Assembly (NCBI RefSeq): GCF_013001275.1
Contig: NZ_JABDMV010000050.1
Span: 20,904 to 84,903, forward strand
Source: Flaviramulus sp.
Lineage (GTDB): Bacteria; Bacteroidota; Bacteroidia; Flavobacteriales; Flavobacteriaceae
Direction of reading: 5' to 3'
Length of the DNA: 64,000 bases
Below, piece after piece: positions 44,397 to 52,954 of this stretch. The notes beneath the pieces were generated by a model. It did not search any database. It had not been told where the DNA came from and was given only the letters and a program-made list of their open reading frames with translations. The position numbers and the translations under genes were made by a program. How positions within the stretch are numbered: position 1 is the first letter of the stretch; every line of letters begins with the position of its first letter.

Positions 44397-45977
44397 TTAT
44401 GCTCTATATTTTCCTGATAGATCTTTGGCTACAGCTGTTAATGTATCTGTAACTTCATCAGTTAATTTTCCTGCTTTTAAAGTACTAAGTACATCAGGAT
44501 GCTTCGCTTTTAAGAATTCTAAATAATCTCTTTGAAATTCTTTTACTTTTTCAACAGGTACATCTCTTAACAAGTTTTTAGAACCTGCATAAATAATAGC
44601 AACCTGATCTTCAACTGTAAACGGATCGTTTTGAGCTTGTTTTAATATCTCTACGTTACGTTTTCCTTTTTCAATTACATTTAAAGTAACGGCATCTAAA
44701 TCTGAACCAAACTTAGCGAACGCTTCTAATTCACGATATTGTGCTTGGTCTAATTTTAAAGTACCAGCAACCTTTTTCATAGATTTTATCTGAGCATTTC
44801 CACCAACACGAGATACCGAGATACCTACGTTAATTGCTGGACGAACACCAGAGTTAAATAAATCTCCATCTAAGAAAATTTGTCCGTCCGTAATCGAAAT
44901 TACGTTCGTTGGAATATATGCTGATACGTCTCCCGCTTGTGTTTCAATAATTGGTAAAGCCGTTAAAGAACCACCTCCTTTTACAATAGGTTTTAACGAA
45001 TCTGGTAGGTCGTTCATGTTTTTAGCGATTTCATCATTATTAATCACTTTTGCAGAACGCTCTAATAATCTAGAGTGTAGATAGAAAACATCTCCAGGAT
45101 ATGCTTCACGTCCCGGTGGACGACGTAATAATAAAGACACCTCACGGTAAGCAACTGCTTGTTTTGATAAATCATCAAATACAATTAAAGCTGGTCTACC
45201 TGTATCTCTAAAATATTCTCCAATAGAAGCTCCTGTAAACGGTGCATAAACTTGCATTGCTGCAGGATCTGAAGCATTTGCTGCAACTATAGTTGTATAA
45301 GCTAAAGCACCTTTTTCTTCTAATGTTTTAGCAATTAATGCCACTGTTGATGCTTTTTGACCAACGGCAACATATATACAATATACAGGTTCACCTGCAT
45401 CGTAAAATTCTTTTTGATTTAAAATGGTATCAATACAAACGGCTGTTTTACCAGTTTGACGGTCACCAATAACCAACTCACGTTGACCACGACCTACAGG
45501 AATCATTGCATCAATAGATTTAATTCCGGTTTGTAAAGGCTCTGTTACTGGCTCACGGAAAATTACCCCAGGAGCTTTGCGCTCTAATGGCATTTCGTAA
45601 GTTTTACCTGTTATGGGTCCTTTACCATCAATTGGGCTTCCTAATGTATCAACAACTCGTCCGACAATACCTTCACCTACATTAATTGAAGCGATTCTAT
45701 CAGTACGTTTTACCGTAGATCCTTCTCTAACTCCTACTGAAGTACCTAATAATACAATACCAACGTTATCTTCTTCAAGGTTTAGTACGATACCTTCTAA
45801 TCCGCCTTCAAATTCAACTAACTCCCCATATTGAGCGTTAGCTAATCCGTAAGCACGTACAATACCATCACCTACTGTTAATACGGTTCCCACTTCATCT
45901 AATGAAGCACTTGCTTCAAAACCTGAAAGTTGTTTTTTTAAGATTGCTGATATTTCAGCTGGTTTTACTTCTGCCAT
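44397..45977 (-). CDS. atpA: ATP synthase subunit alpha
   Basis: A 526-aa non-catalytic nucleotide-binding subunit of F1. Walker A is 'GDRQTGKT' (171-178); '[34 protein letters not shown]' (landmark region about 265-300) includes the family signature. '[17 protein letters not shown]' contains the conserved Arg finger region. Length is slightly longer than in E. coli, normal for this phylum. It is the usual alpha partner of a beta subunit encoded elsewhere. Confidence 0.98.
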   Translation of the reverse strand: MAEVKPAEISAILKKQLSGFEASASLDEVGTVLTVGDGIVRAYGLANAQYGELVEFEGGLEGIVLNLEEDNVGIVLLGTSVGVREGSTVKRTDRIASINVGEGIVGRVVDTLGSPIDGKGPITGKTYEMPLERKAPGVIFREPVTEPLQTGIKSIDAMIPVGRGQRELVIGDRQTGKTAVCIDTILNQKEFYDAGEPVYCIYVAVGQKASTVALIAKTLEEKGALAYTTIVAANASDPAAMQVYAPFTGASIGEYFRDTGRPALIVFDDLSKQAVAYREVSLLLRRPPGREAYPGDVFYLHSRLLERSAKVINNDEIAKNMNDLPDSLKPIVKGGGSLTALPIIETQAGDVSAYIPTNVISITDGQIFLDGDLFNSGVRPAINVGISVSRVGGNAQIKSMKKVAGTLKLDQAQYRELEAFAKFGSDLDAVTLNVIEKGKRNVEILKQAQNDPFTVEDQVAIIYAGSKNLLRDVPVEKVKEFQRDYLEFLKAKHPDVLSTLKAGKLTDEVTDTLTAVAKDLSGKYRA

Positions 45978-46004
45978 CTTATTATTTATTTAGATACGAA
46001 TATC

Positions 46005-46541
46005 TTAGTTTAATGTAAATTCTCTTTTTAATTTGCTAAGCTGATTAGCAACACTTGCGTTGTATTGTAAATCGCCTATGCGTAAAATGAAACCACCAAT
46101 TATGCTTTCATCTACAATATTTTCTACCTCAACATTTTTACCGGTAAGTTCTTTAGCTTTTGCTAAAACTTTCTTCTCCAAATCTGCTGTTAAAGCTACT
46201 GCTGTTGTCACAGTTGCTAACTCAATACCTTTTGATTGATCGAATAACTGATTGTATTTTGAAGCTACATCACTTAAAATTCCAATTCTATTATTACTCA
46301 TTAAAGTATCAATTAAATTGAGCGTTGCTTTATTAGAGGTTTTAAAAACTTCTAATAAAACAGATTTTTTTACGGAAGAAGGCAAAACAGGACTTTGAAG
46401 GGCATCACTTAACTCTTTACTTCCTGCAATTGTATCAGTTATAAGCTTCATATCATTATTTACAGCGTCTGCTGCTTTTTGATCAGATGCCAAACTTAAA
46501 ACTGCTCTTGCGTAGCGTATTGCTGCTCTTGCTCCCGCCAT
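46005..46541 (-). CDS. atpH: ATP synthase subunit delta
   Basis: A 178-aa stator subunit joining F1 to the b subunits. 'IRYARAVLSLASDQ' starts the six-helix N-terminal domain; 'ELATVTTAVALTADLEKKV' and 'DESIIGGFILRIGDLQYNASVANQLSKL' (landmark end region) are the delta C-terminal signature. It overlaps the atpF stop by 1 bp and precedes atpA by 27 bp. Confidence 0.95.
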   Translation of the reverse strand: MAGARAAIRYARAVLSLASDQKAADAVNNDMKLITDTIAGSKELSDALQSPVLPSSVKKSVLLEVFKTSNKATLNLIDTLMSNNRIGILSDVASKYNQLFDQSKGIELATVTTAVALTADLEKKVLAKAKELTGKNVEVENIVDESIIGGFILRIGDLQYNASVANQLSKLKREFTLN

Positions 46542-47047
46542 TATGCTTCGTTTAAGGATTTTTCACCTAACATAGTCTCAACCAATTCTAATTGTTTGTT
46601 TTTGTTAGATAGTTCAGTACGAACCACTTTTTCAGCAATCTCTAAAGATAATCCTGCTACATGATTTTTAAGCTCAGCCATTGCTGCTTTCTTTTCACTT
46701 TCAATAGCAGCTTGTGCTTGTGAAATCATCTTATTTGCTTGATCTTGAGCTTCGCCTTTAGCGTCTTCAATCATTTTATTTTTTATATCACGAGCTTCTT
46801 TTAGCATAGACTCACGTTCTGCTCTTGCTTCTTTTAATAATTTTTGATTATCAGCCTGAAGGTTTTGCATTTCTAACTTTGCTTTTTCAGCAGAATCTAA
46901 TGCGTTTTTTATTCCTTCTTCTCTTTCATTAACTGAATCTAAAATAGGTTTCCACGCAAACTTCTTTAATAGAAGAATTAAAGCTATGAATAAAATAGCC
47001 TGCCAAAAAAATAACCCTAATGAAAAGTCTTCAAATAATTTTCCCAT
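46541..47047 (-). CDS. atpF: ATP synthase subunit b
   Basis: A 168-aa stator subunit with one N-terminal TM helix (about 10-28) and a long, charged coiled-coil helix (about 35-150, rich in Lys/Glu/Ala). 'FAWKPILDSVNEREEGIKNALD' is the typical membrane-proximal signature. It is separated from atpE by 80 bp containing a strong hairpin (47088-47116), unlike the tight spacing elsewhere in the operon. Confidence 0.96.
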   Translation of the reverse strand: MGKLFEDFSLGLFFWQAILFIALILLLKKFAWKPILDSVNEREEGIKNALDSAEKAKLEMQNLQADNQKLLKEARAERESMLKEARDIKNKMIEDAKGEAQDQANKMISQAQAAIESEKKAAMAELKNHVAGLSLEIAEKVVRTELSNKNKQLELVETMLGEKSLNEA

Positions 47048-47087
47048 AATAATTTATATTTCTAAAAAACTTATGTTTAATTAAAAG

Positions 47088-47116
47088 AACAGCTATAACC
47101 AACCGTTATAGCTGTT
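47088..47116 (-). promoter_or_regulatory. Intra-operon hairpin between atpE and atpF
   Basis: AACAGCTATAAC (47088-47099) and GTTATAGCTGTT (47105-47116) form a perfect 12-bp stem over CAACC, starting 12 bp after the atpE stop and 41 bp before atpF. A T-rich minus-strand flank follows. It could act as a partial terminator or protect the 3' end of an atpB-atpE message. Confidence 0.75.
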
Positions 47117-47127
47117 TCTTATTTGTT

Positions 47128-47319
47128 TTATACTGCAAATAATGCAGCAAATCCAATACCTTCAATTAAAGCTGCTGCAATAAGCATAGCTGTTTGAATT
47201 TTTCCTGTAGCTTCAGGTTGACGAGCGATTGCATCCATAGCAGAACCACCGATTCTACCAATACCAATACCTGCTCCAATTACTACTAAACCTGCACCTA
47301 CGATAGCTGGAATTTCCAT
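47128..47319 (-). CDS. atpE: ATP synthase subunit c
   Basis: A 63-aa hairpin of two TM helices forming the rotor ring. The ion-carrying residue is Glu53 in 'ALIEGIGFAALF'. The neighbours of Glu53 (Gly-Ile-Gly rather than Ser-Thr...Tyr) lack the sodium-site pattern, so this should be a proton ring. The loop 'IARQPEATGK' is the F1-facing signature. It is followed by a strong hairpin, consistent with the need for many c copies per complex. Confidence 0.97.
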   Translation of the reverse strand: MEIPAIVGAGLVVIGAGIGIGRIGGSAMDAIARQPEATGKIQTAMLIAAALIEGIGFAALFAV

Positions 47320-47353
47320 AATATATATATAAATTAATTAAACATTCAATTTA

Positions 47354-48448
47354 TTAATGACCTTCTTCATGGTCATGTTCTTCAACAGCCATACCGAAGT
47401 ATAATGCTGAAAGTACTGTAAAAATATATGCTTGTAAAGCTGCAACAAGCAACTCTAAAATAGCTAAAACAAAGGCTAACAAAAACGACAACCCGCTTCC
47501 TAACCAGTTTTGGAATAAAAATATCATTCCAATAATACTCATTAACACAACATGACCGGCTGTAATATTAGCATATAAACGAATCATTAGGGCAAATGGT
47601 TTAATAAAAGTCCCCAATAACTCTATTGGTGCTAAAATTATCTTCATTGGCCATGGCACACCCGGCATCCAAAAAATATGCTTCCAGTAATTTTTATTTC
47701 CTGAAAACGTAGTAATTAAATATGTTATAAGTGCTAAACATAACGTTACGGCAATGTTATTTGTTACATTCATTCCTATTGGTGTTAAACCAAATAAGTT
47801 AACAATCCAAACAAAGAAAAATACCGTTAACAAATAACTCATGTATCTTTTGTAATGCTTTTCTCCAATGTTTGGACGGGCAATTTCATCTCTTACATAA
47901 AGTACAATAGGCTCTAATAATCGACCCATTCCTGTTGGTACGCCATTGTTTTTTTTGTAGGATTTAGCCATTTTACTGAACATGAAAAACATCATTGCAA
48001 ATACTAAGATTATTAAAGAAACATTCTTAGTGATCGAAAAGTCTAATGGTTTTTCATTCAACGCGTGATGGTTTTCATCTTCAATAATCTCTCCATTCGG
48101 ACCGTCAACTTTATAAATTTTTGAATGATGTACTTTGTAGTAGCTTCCGCCAACCTCAGCAACTTCTTCTCCATGATGAAATTTAGAAGATGAGAATATT
48201 TTTAAACCATTATCCCATAAAATCACGGGCAATGGAAACCCAACATGTTTCAATTCTCCGGAATCATTTGTGTATGAATACAAACCGAAGTCATAAGAAT
48301 CTTTTAAATGATGTTGAATATATTCTTTTACTTCAGTCTTCTTATCGGTTTTATGTTCACCTTGTTCACCCTCGTCTTTCCCGTAAGAAACAAAGGTTAT
48401 TAATAGAAGAAATAATGTAATTGGTTTTAAAGATATTTTTCTTCGCAT
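47354..48448 (-). CDS. atpB: ATP synthase subunit a, with long N-terminal extension
   Basis: A 364-aa stator proton channel. The canonical part (about 145-355) has the essential Arg in 'ALMIRLYANITAGHV' and the 'EPIVLYVRDEIARPNIGE' segment. An extra N-terminal region of about 140 residues, starting with a signal-peptide-like helix and rich in His, Asp and Glu, is common in Bacteroidota a subunits and probably lies in the periplasm. It has its own promoter at 48510-48483, separating it from the four upstream genes. Confidence 0.96.
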   Translation of the reverse strand: MRRKISLKPITLFLLLITFVSYGKDEGEQGEHKTDKKTEVKEYIQHHLKDSYDFGLYSYTNDSGELKHVGFPLPVILWDNGLKIFSSSKFHHGEEVAEVGGSYYKVHHSKIYKVDGPNGEIIEDENHHALNEKPLDFSITKNVSLIILVFAMMFFMFSKMAKSYKKNNGVPTGMGRLLEPIVLYVRDEIARPNIGEKHYKRYMSYLLTVFFFVWIVNLFGLTPIGMNVTNNIAVTLCLALITYLITTFSGNKNYWKHIFWMPGVPWPMKIILAPIELLGTFIKPFALMIRLYANITAGHVVLMSIIGMIFLFQNWLGSGLSFLLAFVLAILELLVAALQAYIFTVLSALYFGMAVEEHDHEEGH

Positions 48449-48482
48449 ATCACTTTAAATAATAGTGGCTTAAAAATCGGTG

Positions 48483-48510
48483 CAAAGGTAGGTTTTTATC
48501 TCAAAAACAA
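48483..48510 (-). promoter_or_regulatory. Promoter of the atpB-atpG operon
   Basis: Minus strand: TTG (48510-48508), 17 bp, TACCTTTG (48490-48483), a full consensus match, about 35 bp before the atpB start. Confidence 0.8.
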
Positions 48511-48564
48511 AAACAATTTTGCTTTTTATTTCATAGTGTTTTTTAATATAACTTATTAAATGGT

Positions 48565-48951
48565 TTAATCAAGTTTATTCAACCATTTACTTAGGCTAAC
48601 TGATTCTAATACTAGACCGATTGCATAAGGCACAAAAAATGCTGCAAACTCAAGTTTGGTTATTGTATTATCGAGCTTATAAAACGGGTGAAATACTATA
48701 AAAAACACAGCGAATTTTAATAAACTTCCTGCTAAAAACAAAAACCCTAGTTGGCTCTTAAATTTCGTTTTTAGTAAGTAAAGCGCTCCAAAAATAACTA
48801 TTATTAAAAATAGGTTTACTACGTACGAAAGCACAATTCTATTATCAAGCAAAGGAAAATTTAAAGTGTTTAAAATTGCCAAATGAATACAAAAAACAAG
48901 CGTTAAAACAACAATTGCTTTTAATGTGAAGCTTAGAAATGGGTTACTCAT
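48565..48951 (-). CDS. DUF6168-like small membrane protein
   Basis: A 128-aa protein with four hydrophobic helices (about 8-28, 38-60, 66-86, 98-118). Its position, immediately after an AtpZ/AtpI-like gene and before atpB, and its 4-TM layout suggest an AtpI-like accessory in c-ring assembly or in Mg2+ uptake; this is inference. Family naming (DUF6168) is from memory and tentative. It overlaps the AtpZ-like stop by 1 bp. Confidence 0.8.
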   Translation of the reverse strand: MSNPFLSFTLKAIVVLTLVFCIHLAILNTLNFPLLDNRIVLSYVVNLFLIIVIFGALYLLKTKFKSQLGFLFLAGSLLKFAVFFIVFHPFYKLDNTITKLEFAAFFVPYAIGLVLESVSLSKWLNKLD

Positions 48952-49184
48952 TAATATTTAATTCTATTAACTTGTTTTAGAACGGCATAAAGTGAAATTG
49001 CAACTCCAAGAAGTGTCATTATTATAATGTATAGTTTTTCACCATCATTATACGTATTATCCAACCATTTACCTAGAAGCACAAACAGATAAATTGTTAC
49101 ACCCATTTGCAAGCCAATGCCCATGAGTATTGCAACGTTTTTAAGCTGTTTTTTCGGTTTCTGGTCTTCGGTGTTGTCCGCCAT
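48951..49184 (-). CDS. AtpZ/AtpI-family ATP synthase accessory protein
   Basis: A 77-aa protein with two TM helices (about 17-38 and 48-68) connected by a short loop with 'GKWLDNTYND'. It matches the AtpZ/AtpI family, encoded just before F0 genes in many bacteria and implicated in c-ring assembly or Mg2+ transport. Its start overlaps the 3' end of the bactofilin gene by 44 bp, an unusually long overlap. Confidence 0.88.
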   Translation of the reverse strand: MADNTEDQKPKKQLKNVAILMGIGLQMGVTIYLFVLLGKWLDNTYNDGEKLYIIIMTLLGVAISLYAVLKQVNRIKY

Positions 49185-49560
49185 TATTCATTTCTTTTAC
49201 GGCACCTTTCATAGCGCAAGTAACATTGAACGTTGCGCCAGGTTCTACAGCTAACTTTCCAGCAACTACTTCGCCTTCCATATGTGCCGATGCTTTTAAT
49301 GTTAACGTGCCTGATAGGGCTAATTTTCCAGAAAACTTTCCTTCAAAGTAAGCATCGGTTCCTTGCAAAGTTCCTTTTATAAAACCCGCTTTACCAACAA
49401 CTACTTTCCCTGAAGTTTTAATATTTCCTTCTATGGTTCCGTCTATTCTAAAATCGCCTTCGCTGTTAAAATCGCCAACTATTCTAGTGCCTTGTGCGAT
49501 AATGTTTTGGCTTGATGTACCTTCTGCCATTTTTTTGTCTTTTTTATTATCTGAGAACAT
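49141..49560 (-). CDS. Bactofilin-family cytoskeletal protein
   Basis: A 139-aa protein with the bactofilin (DUF583) beta-helix: repeating 'GDFRIDGTIEGNIKTSGKVVVG' (landmarks 35-56) and 'GTLTLKASAHMEGEVVAGKLAVEPGA' (landmarks 83-108). Short polar tails flank the core. Bactofilins polymerise without nucleotide and scaffold cell-wall or motility proteins. An inner ATG at 49530 is also possible. It lies 11 bp after sprE and overlaps the AtpZ-like gene. Confidence 0.92.
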   Translation of the reverse strand: MFSDNKKDKKMAEGTSSQNIIAQGTRIVGDFNSEGDFRIDGTIEGNIKTSGKVVVGKAGFIKGTLQGTDAYFEGKFSGKLALSGTLTLKASAHMEGEVVAGKLAVEPGATFNVTCAMKGAVKEMNNGGQHRRPETEKTA

Positions 49561-49571
49561 ATTGGTTAAGT

Positions 49572-52202
49572 TTAATTATTATCGAGACTTAAATATGCAT
49601 CCAAATTTTTATGAATTTGAATGATTTGATAATTTGTAGATGTTACTACAAAATATGGGGGTTTTAGTTTTCGTCTATCTTCTTTAGATAGTAACTGTTC
49701 AAAAGTTTTAGCAACCGTTGCGGTTTTTAACCCATGTATAACTACGAAAGTGATTTCTGGATTATAAACATCTTTTGATGATGATAATCTGTAATATTTA
49801 ATATTTTCTAAAACACCATTTAATGTTTTTTGAAAATTTGAAACATCTTCGGGTGTTTTGTTTTTAAATTGAAAAACAACTTTGTAATTATTAGAGCCAT
49901 TATCTGTTTCTCCAATAAATTCCTTATTTGCTAATTTAGTTAAAATATTTGTTTCAATATACTGTGCTTGTTTTCCTTCTGGCGTATTCGCATAAGTAAT
50001 AGCCAAATGATTAATAGCTTTCATATAAGCCTTATATCCATATAAACGGCCTGTTGCCGTAGCTTTTAGTAGCTCAAACTTTGGCACAATAGGTTCGCCA
50101 TCAAACCTATTTATATAATCTTCACTTTTTAAAATAACCTTAGCATACTCTTGGTTTTCATGTTGAGTATATAGTGCTTCATATAAGCTTTCAGGGCTGT
50201 TTTCGTCTTTATCAGAAACTAATTCTGGGTTTTTTAATATAGTGGCATACCTAGACTCCGGAAACTCTGAAATAATTTCGTTTTTAGCTATTGAAGCCTC
50301 GTCATTTTTTCCTAATAATTCGTAAATCTTGTAAAGATTATATTTTGAAGGCAATATTAATCGCTCTTCAGGATTGCTGTTTAATAAATTCTGAAGTTTG
50401 CTTTTTGCTAATTCGTATTCCTTGAATTTTTCTTTATAGATTAACCCTAATTGATAATAAGCGTAATTTCTTTCTTTGGATATACTATCAATTTCTTTCG
50501 CTTCAACAGGGATTTTTGATATGTAAAATTGTGCATCAAACATTTCATCTTCTGTTGCTGAAGCCAAAATATCTGTCGTGGTTGTACTATTTACTGCGTT
50601 TAAAGATACTTTGCTTGACCATCTCCAATTATCTTCTAATGGTCGATCTCCCCAGGTTTTTACAAATTCATTTTTTCCATACGCAATGGTTGTAGGATTA
50701 TAAAAATAAAATAATGCAGCTTGGTTAGGAGCTCCTCCTCTTGGTGTTTGCCCTCCAATTGTATTTTTCACTGTTACTAATCCGCTATTGCGTTCTGCAG
50801 CTTCAGCTTTTTCTTTTGCTTCTTCAGCCTTAACTTTTAAGTTTTCAATAAATGAATCAAAATATTCTAAACGTTCCCTATCCGACATTTTTACTAAGCG
50901 TAGCACACTATCATTAGAAGTAGCTATCGCTTCATAATATATTACATCTTCTAAATTATCTCTTTTACGCTTAATGATTCGATACGGTTTTGAATCAAGG
51001 ACTAAATTATTCATAGTACTATCATAATATTTACCTGCGTCGGCGTAAAGTGATGCATCAAAATTCATGTCGCCAAGAATTTCATAATTTTTTGCTTTTA
51101 AAAATTTATCTCTAGAATCGGAGCGTAAGGATTTGTTATAATATCTAACGGCTAATGAGTCTGATTTGATATTTAAATTGTACGTACCAATATGATGGTA
51201 TATTTTATCTAAAAATGGTCGATTTTCTCTATTTTCTTCAAGCTCCTTAAGTAATTCTGTAATCGCTAATTTATCGCCATTCTCGTAATCGAAATTTTTA
51301 ATTTTTTCGATGTGAGCGGAAATCATATAAATTCTCGGAGTTTTTCTATTTAATTCAATGACTTTATCAAAGGCAATGTTAGCACTGTCTTTATAGCCTA
51401 ATTTATTATATAATTGCCCTTGAATAAATCTATAGCGCCCGCGTTCATCATTACTTTTTGTGGCTTTCGATGCAATTTCAAGTTGCGTTATTGCACTATC
51501 AATTGCCGTAGTATTTAAATATGCTTGTGCCAATATGGAAGTAGCGTCAGCTAAATCTTGGCCTGCTAATTCTTCTTGTTTTAATAATCGCTTTAAGTTT
51601 TTTATGGCCAATTCGCTATTATCTAAACGAATATTTGTTTTTTCCCGCCAAACTTTCGCCTGATTAATTTTATCGCTTGCAGGATATTTATAAAGTATAT
51701 AATTAAAGGCTTCTAATGAAGGAATAAAACGTTGATCGAAATATCGGGCTTTCCCCAAAAGCAAATATGCTTCGTCAATTTGTGGGTTTTGTTCTTTCCC
51801 ACCTATATTCATACTATGCTTCTGTATTGCTTTTGTTGCTTTTTCTTCGGCTCTGGAGAAGTTTTCGTTTTTCGATTGTCCCGGAAGAACAATATCTTCA
51901 AAAATTTGCATCCTTTCGATTGGTAAAACTTCCCAGTAATTATCAAAATAAGCTTCGTTAAGATTATTTCTGCCTTCCTCTAAAGCGTTGTAACCATTAT
52001 ATAGCGCATTGAATTCTGCAGTTACTGCGTGAAAATTTCGATTTATAAATTTATCTTTTTTTCTTGAGCAACTTACTGTTGTTAAAGTTGACAATAAAAT
52101 AATAAATAACGCTTTAAAAGATGTTTTCAAGGATGGTATTTTTAGCTTCAATAATAACTTTAAACTCTTGTTATTATTATAAATAATGGTAAAAATAAGC
52201 AA
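49572..52202 (-). CDS. sprE: TPR lipoprotein SprE/PorW (type IX secretion/gliding)
   Basis: An 876-aa lipoprotein. Lipobox Cys45 ('TLTTVSCSRKKD') follows the N-terminal hydrophobic helix. The rest is rich in TPR-like helical repeats ('EAYLLLGKARYFDQRFIPSLEAF', landmarks 144-166). The start 'FINRNFHAVTAEFNALYNGYNAL' is the SprE/PorW signature as I know it: these proteins are required for type IX secretion and gliding. The start is uncertain: the ORF begins with TTG at 52202, and TTGs nearer to the lipobox are alternatives. With gldH it supports a T9SS in this organism. Confidence 0.9.
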   Translation of the reverse strand: MLIFTIIYNNNKSLKLLLKLKIPSLKTSFKALFIILLSTLTTVSCSRKKDKFINRNFHAVTAEFNALYNGYNALEEGRNNLNEAYFDNYWEVLPIERMQIFEDIVLPGQSKNENFSRAEEKATKAIQKHSMNIGGKEQNPQIDEAYLLLGKARYFDQRFIPSLEAFNYILYKYPASDKINQAKVWREKTNIRLDNSELAIKNLKRLLKQEELAGQDLADATSILAQAYLNTTAIDSAITQLEIASKATKSNDERGRYRFIQGQLYNKLGYKDSANIAFDKVIELNRKTPRIYMISAHIEKIKNFDYENGDKLAITELLKELEENRENRPFLDKIYHHIGTYNLNIKSDSLAVRYYNKSLRSDSRDKFLKAKNYEILGDMNFDASLYADAGKYYDSTMNNLVLDSKPYRIIKRKRDNLEDVIYYEAIATSNDSVLRLVKMSDRERLEYFDSFIENLKVKAEEAKEKAEAAERNSGLVTVKNTIGGQTPRGGAPNQAALFYFYNPTTIAYGKNEFVKTWGDRPLEDNWRWSSKVSLNAVNSTTTTDILASATEDEMFDAQFYISKIPVEAKEIDSISKERNYAYYQLGLIYKEKFKEYELAKSKLQNLLNSNPEERLILPSKYNLYKIYELLGKNDEASIAKNEIISEFPESRYATILKNPELVSDKDENSPESLYEALYTQHENQEYAKVILKSEDYINRFDGEPIVPKFELLKATATGRLYGYKAYMKAINHLAITYANTPEGKQAQYIETNILTKLANKEFIGETDNGSNNYKVVFQFKNKTPEDVSNFQKTLNGVLENIKYYRLSSSKDVYNPEITFVVIHGLKTATVAKTFEQLLSKEDRRKLKPPYFVVTSTNYQIIQIHKNLDAYLSLDNN

Positions 52203-52246
52203 CTTTTTGAATTAACCTATATTATAAAGTGCCTTTTGAAAGAAAA

Positions 52247-52942
52247 CTAATTCGAAAAATGTGCCTCTAATTCTTTTAATGTTGCTTCACTTGTTTTTAA
52301 ATCTTTAACAACTTCGCCTTTATCCAGTACTACTATTCGTTCGCATACATCTGTTACATGCATCAGATCGTGACTCGAAATTAAAACTGTAACTCCTTGT
52401 TTTTCGGCTAAATCTTTAATTATACCTTTTAAACGTATTTGTGTCGTTGGATCTAAATTTGCAAACGGCTCATCTAAGATAATAACTTCTGGGTTTCCAA
52501 TTAAGGCTGCAACAATACCCGCTTTTTTTTGATTTCCTTTACTTAAATCACGTAAATACTTTTTTTGCCCTAAGATTTCACCATGAAAAAAATCTTCAAA
52601 TTGAGATACTAGCTTATCCACATCGGCCTTATTTTGCCCGCGTAATTCGCCAATAAAATAAAAATATTCCTCAGCCGTCAAGTATCCAATTAAAAAGCTT
52701 TCATCTATAAATGCAGAAGTAAAAGGTTTCCAATCTTCGCTTTCATTTACTTGAATTTCGTTGCTTTTTATATATCCGGTGGTTGGTTGAATTAAATCTA
52801 AAAGTAAACTAAAATAGGTTGTTTTACCTGCACCATTATTTCCTACCAATCCAAAACTCTGCCCTTTGGGAATCTCTAATGCTTCAATATGCAACACTAG
52901 GTTATTGGCATATTTTTTTGATAAATTATTTGTAGTAATCAT
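52247..52942 (-). CDS. ABC transporter ATP-binding protein
   Basis: A 231-aa ATPase. Walker A 'GNNGAGKTT', signature 'LSKGNQKKAG', Walker B 'VIILDEPFANLDP' and the switch His in 'ISSHDLMHV' are intact. The signature with KGNQ is typical of ABC-2-type exporters of uncertain substrate. It is 12 bp after its membrane partner (DUF5687) gene. Together they form a two-component exporter. Confidence 0.94.
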   Translation of the reverse strand: MITTNNLSKKYANNLVLHIEALEIPKGQSFGLVGNNGAGKTTYFSLLLDLIQPTTGYIKSNEIQVNESEDWKPFTSAFIDESFLIGYLTAEEYFYFIGELRGQNKADVDKLVSQFEDFFHGEILGQKKYLRDLSKGNQKKAGIVAALIGNPEVIILDEPFANLDPTTQIRLKGIIKDLAEKQGVTVLISSHDLMHVTDVCERIVVLDKGEVVKDLKTSEATLKELEAHFSN

Positions 52943-52954
52943 GTTTGTAAATTA

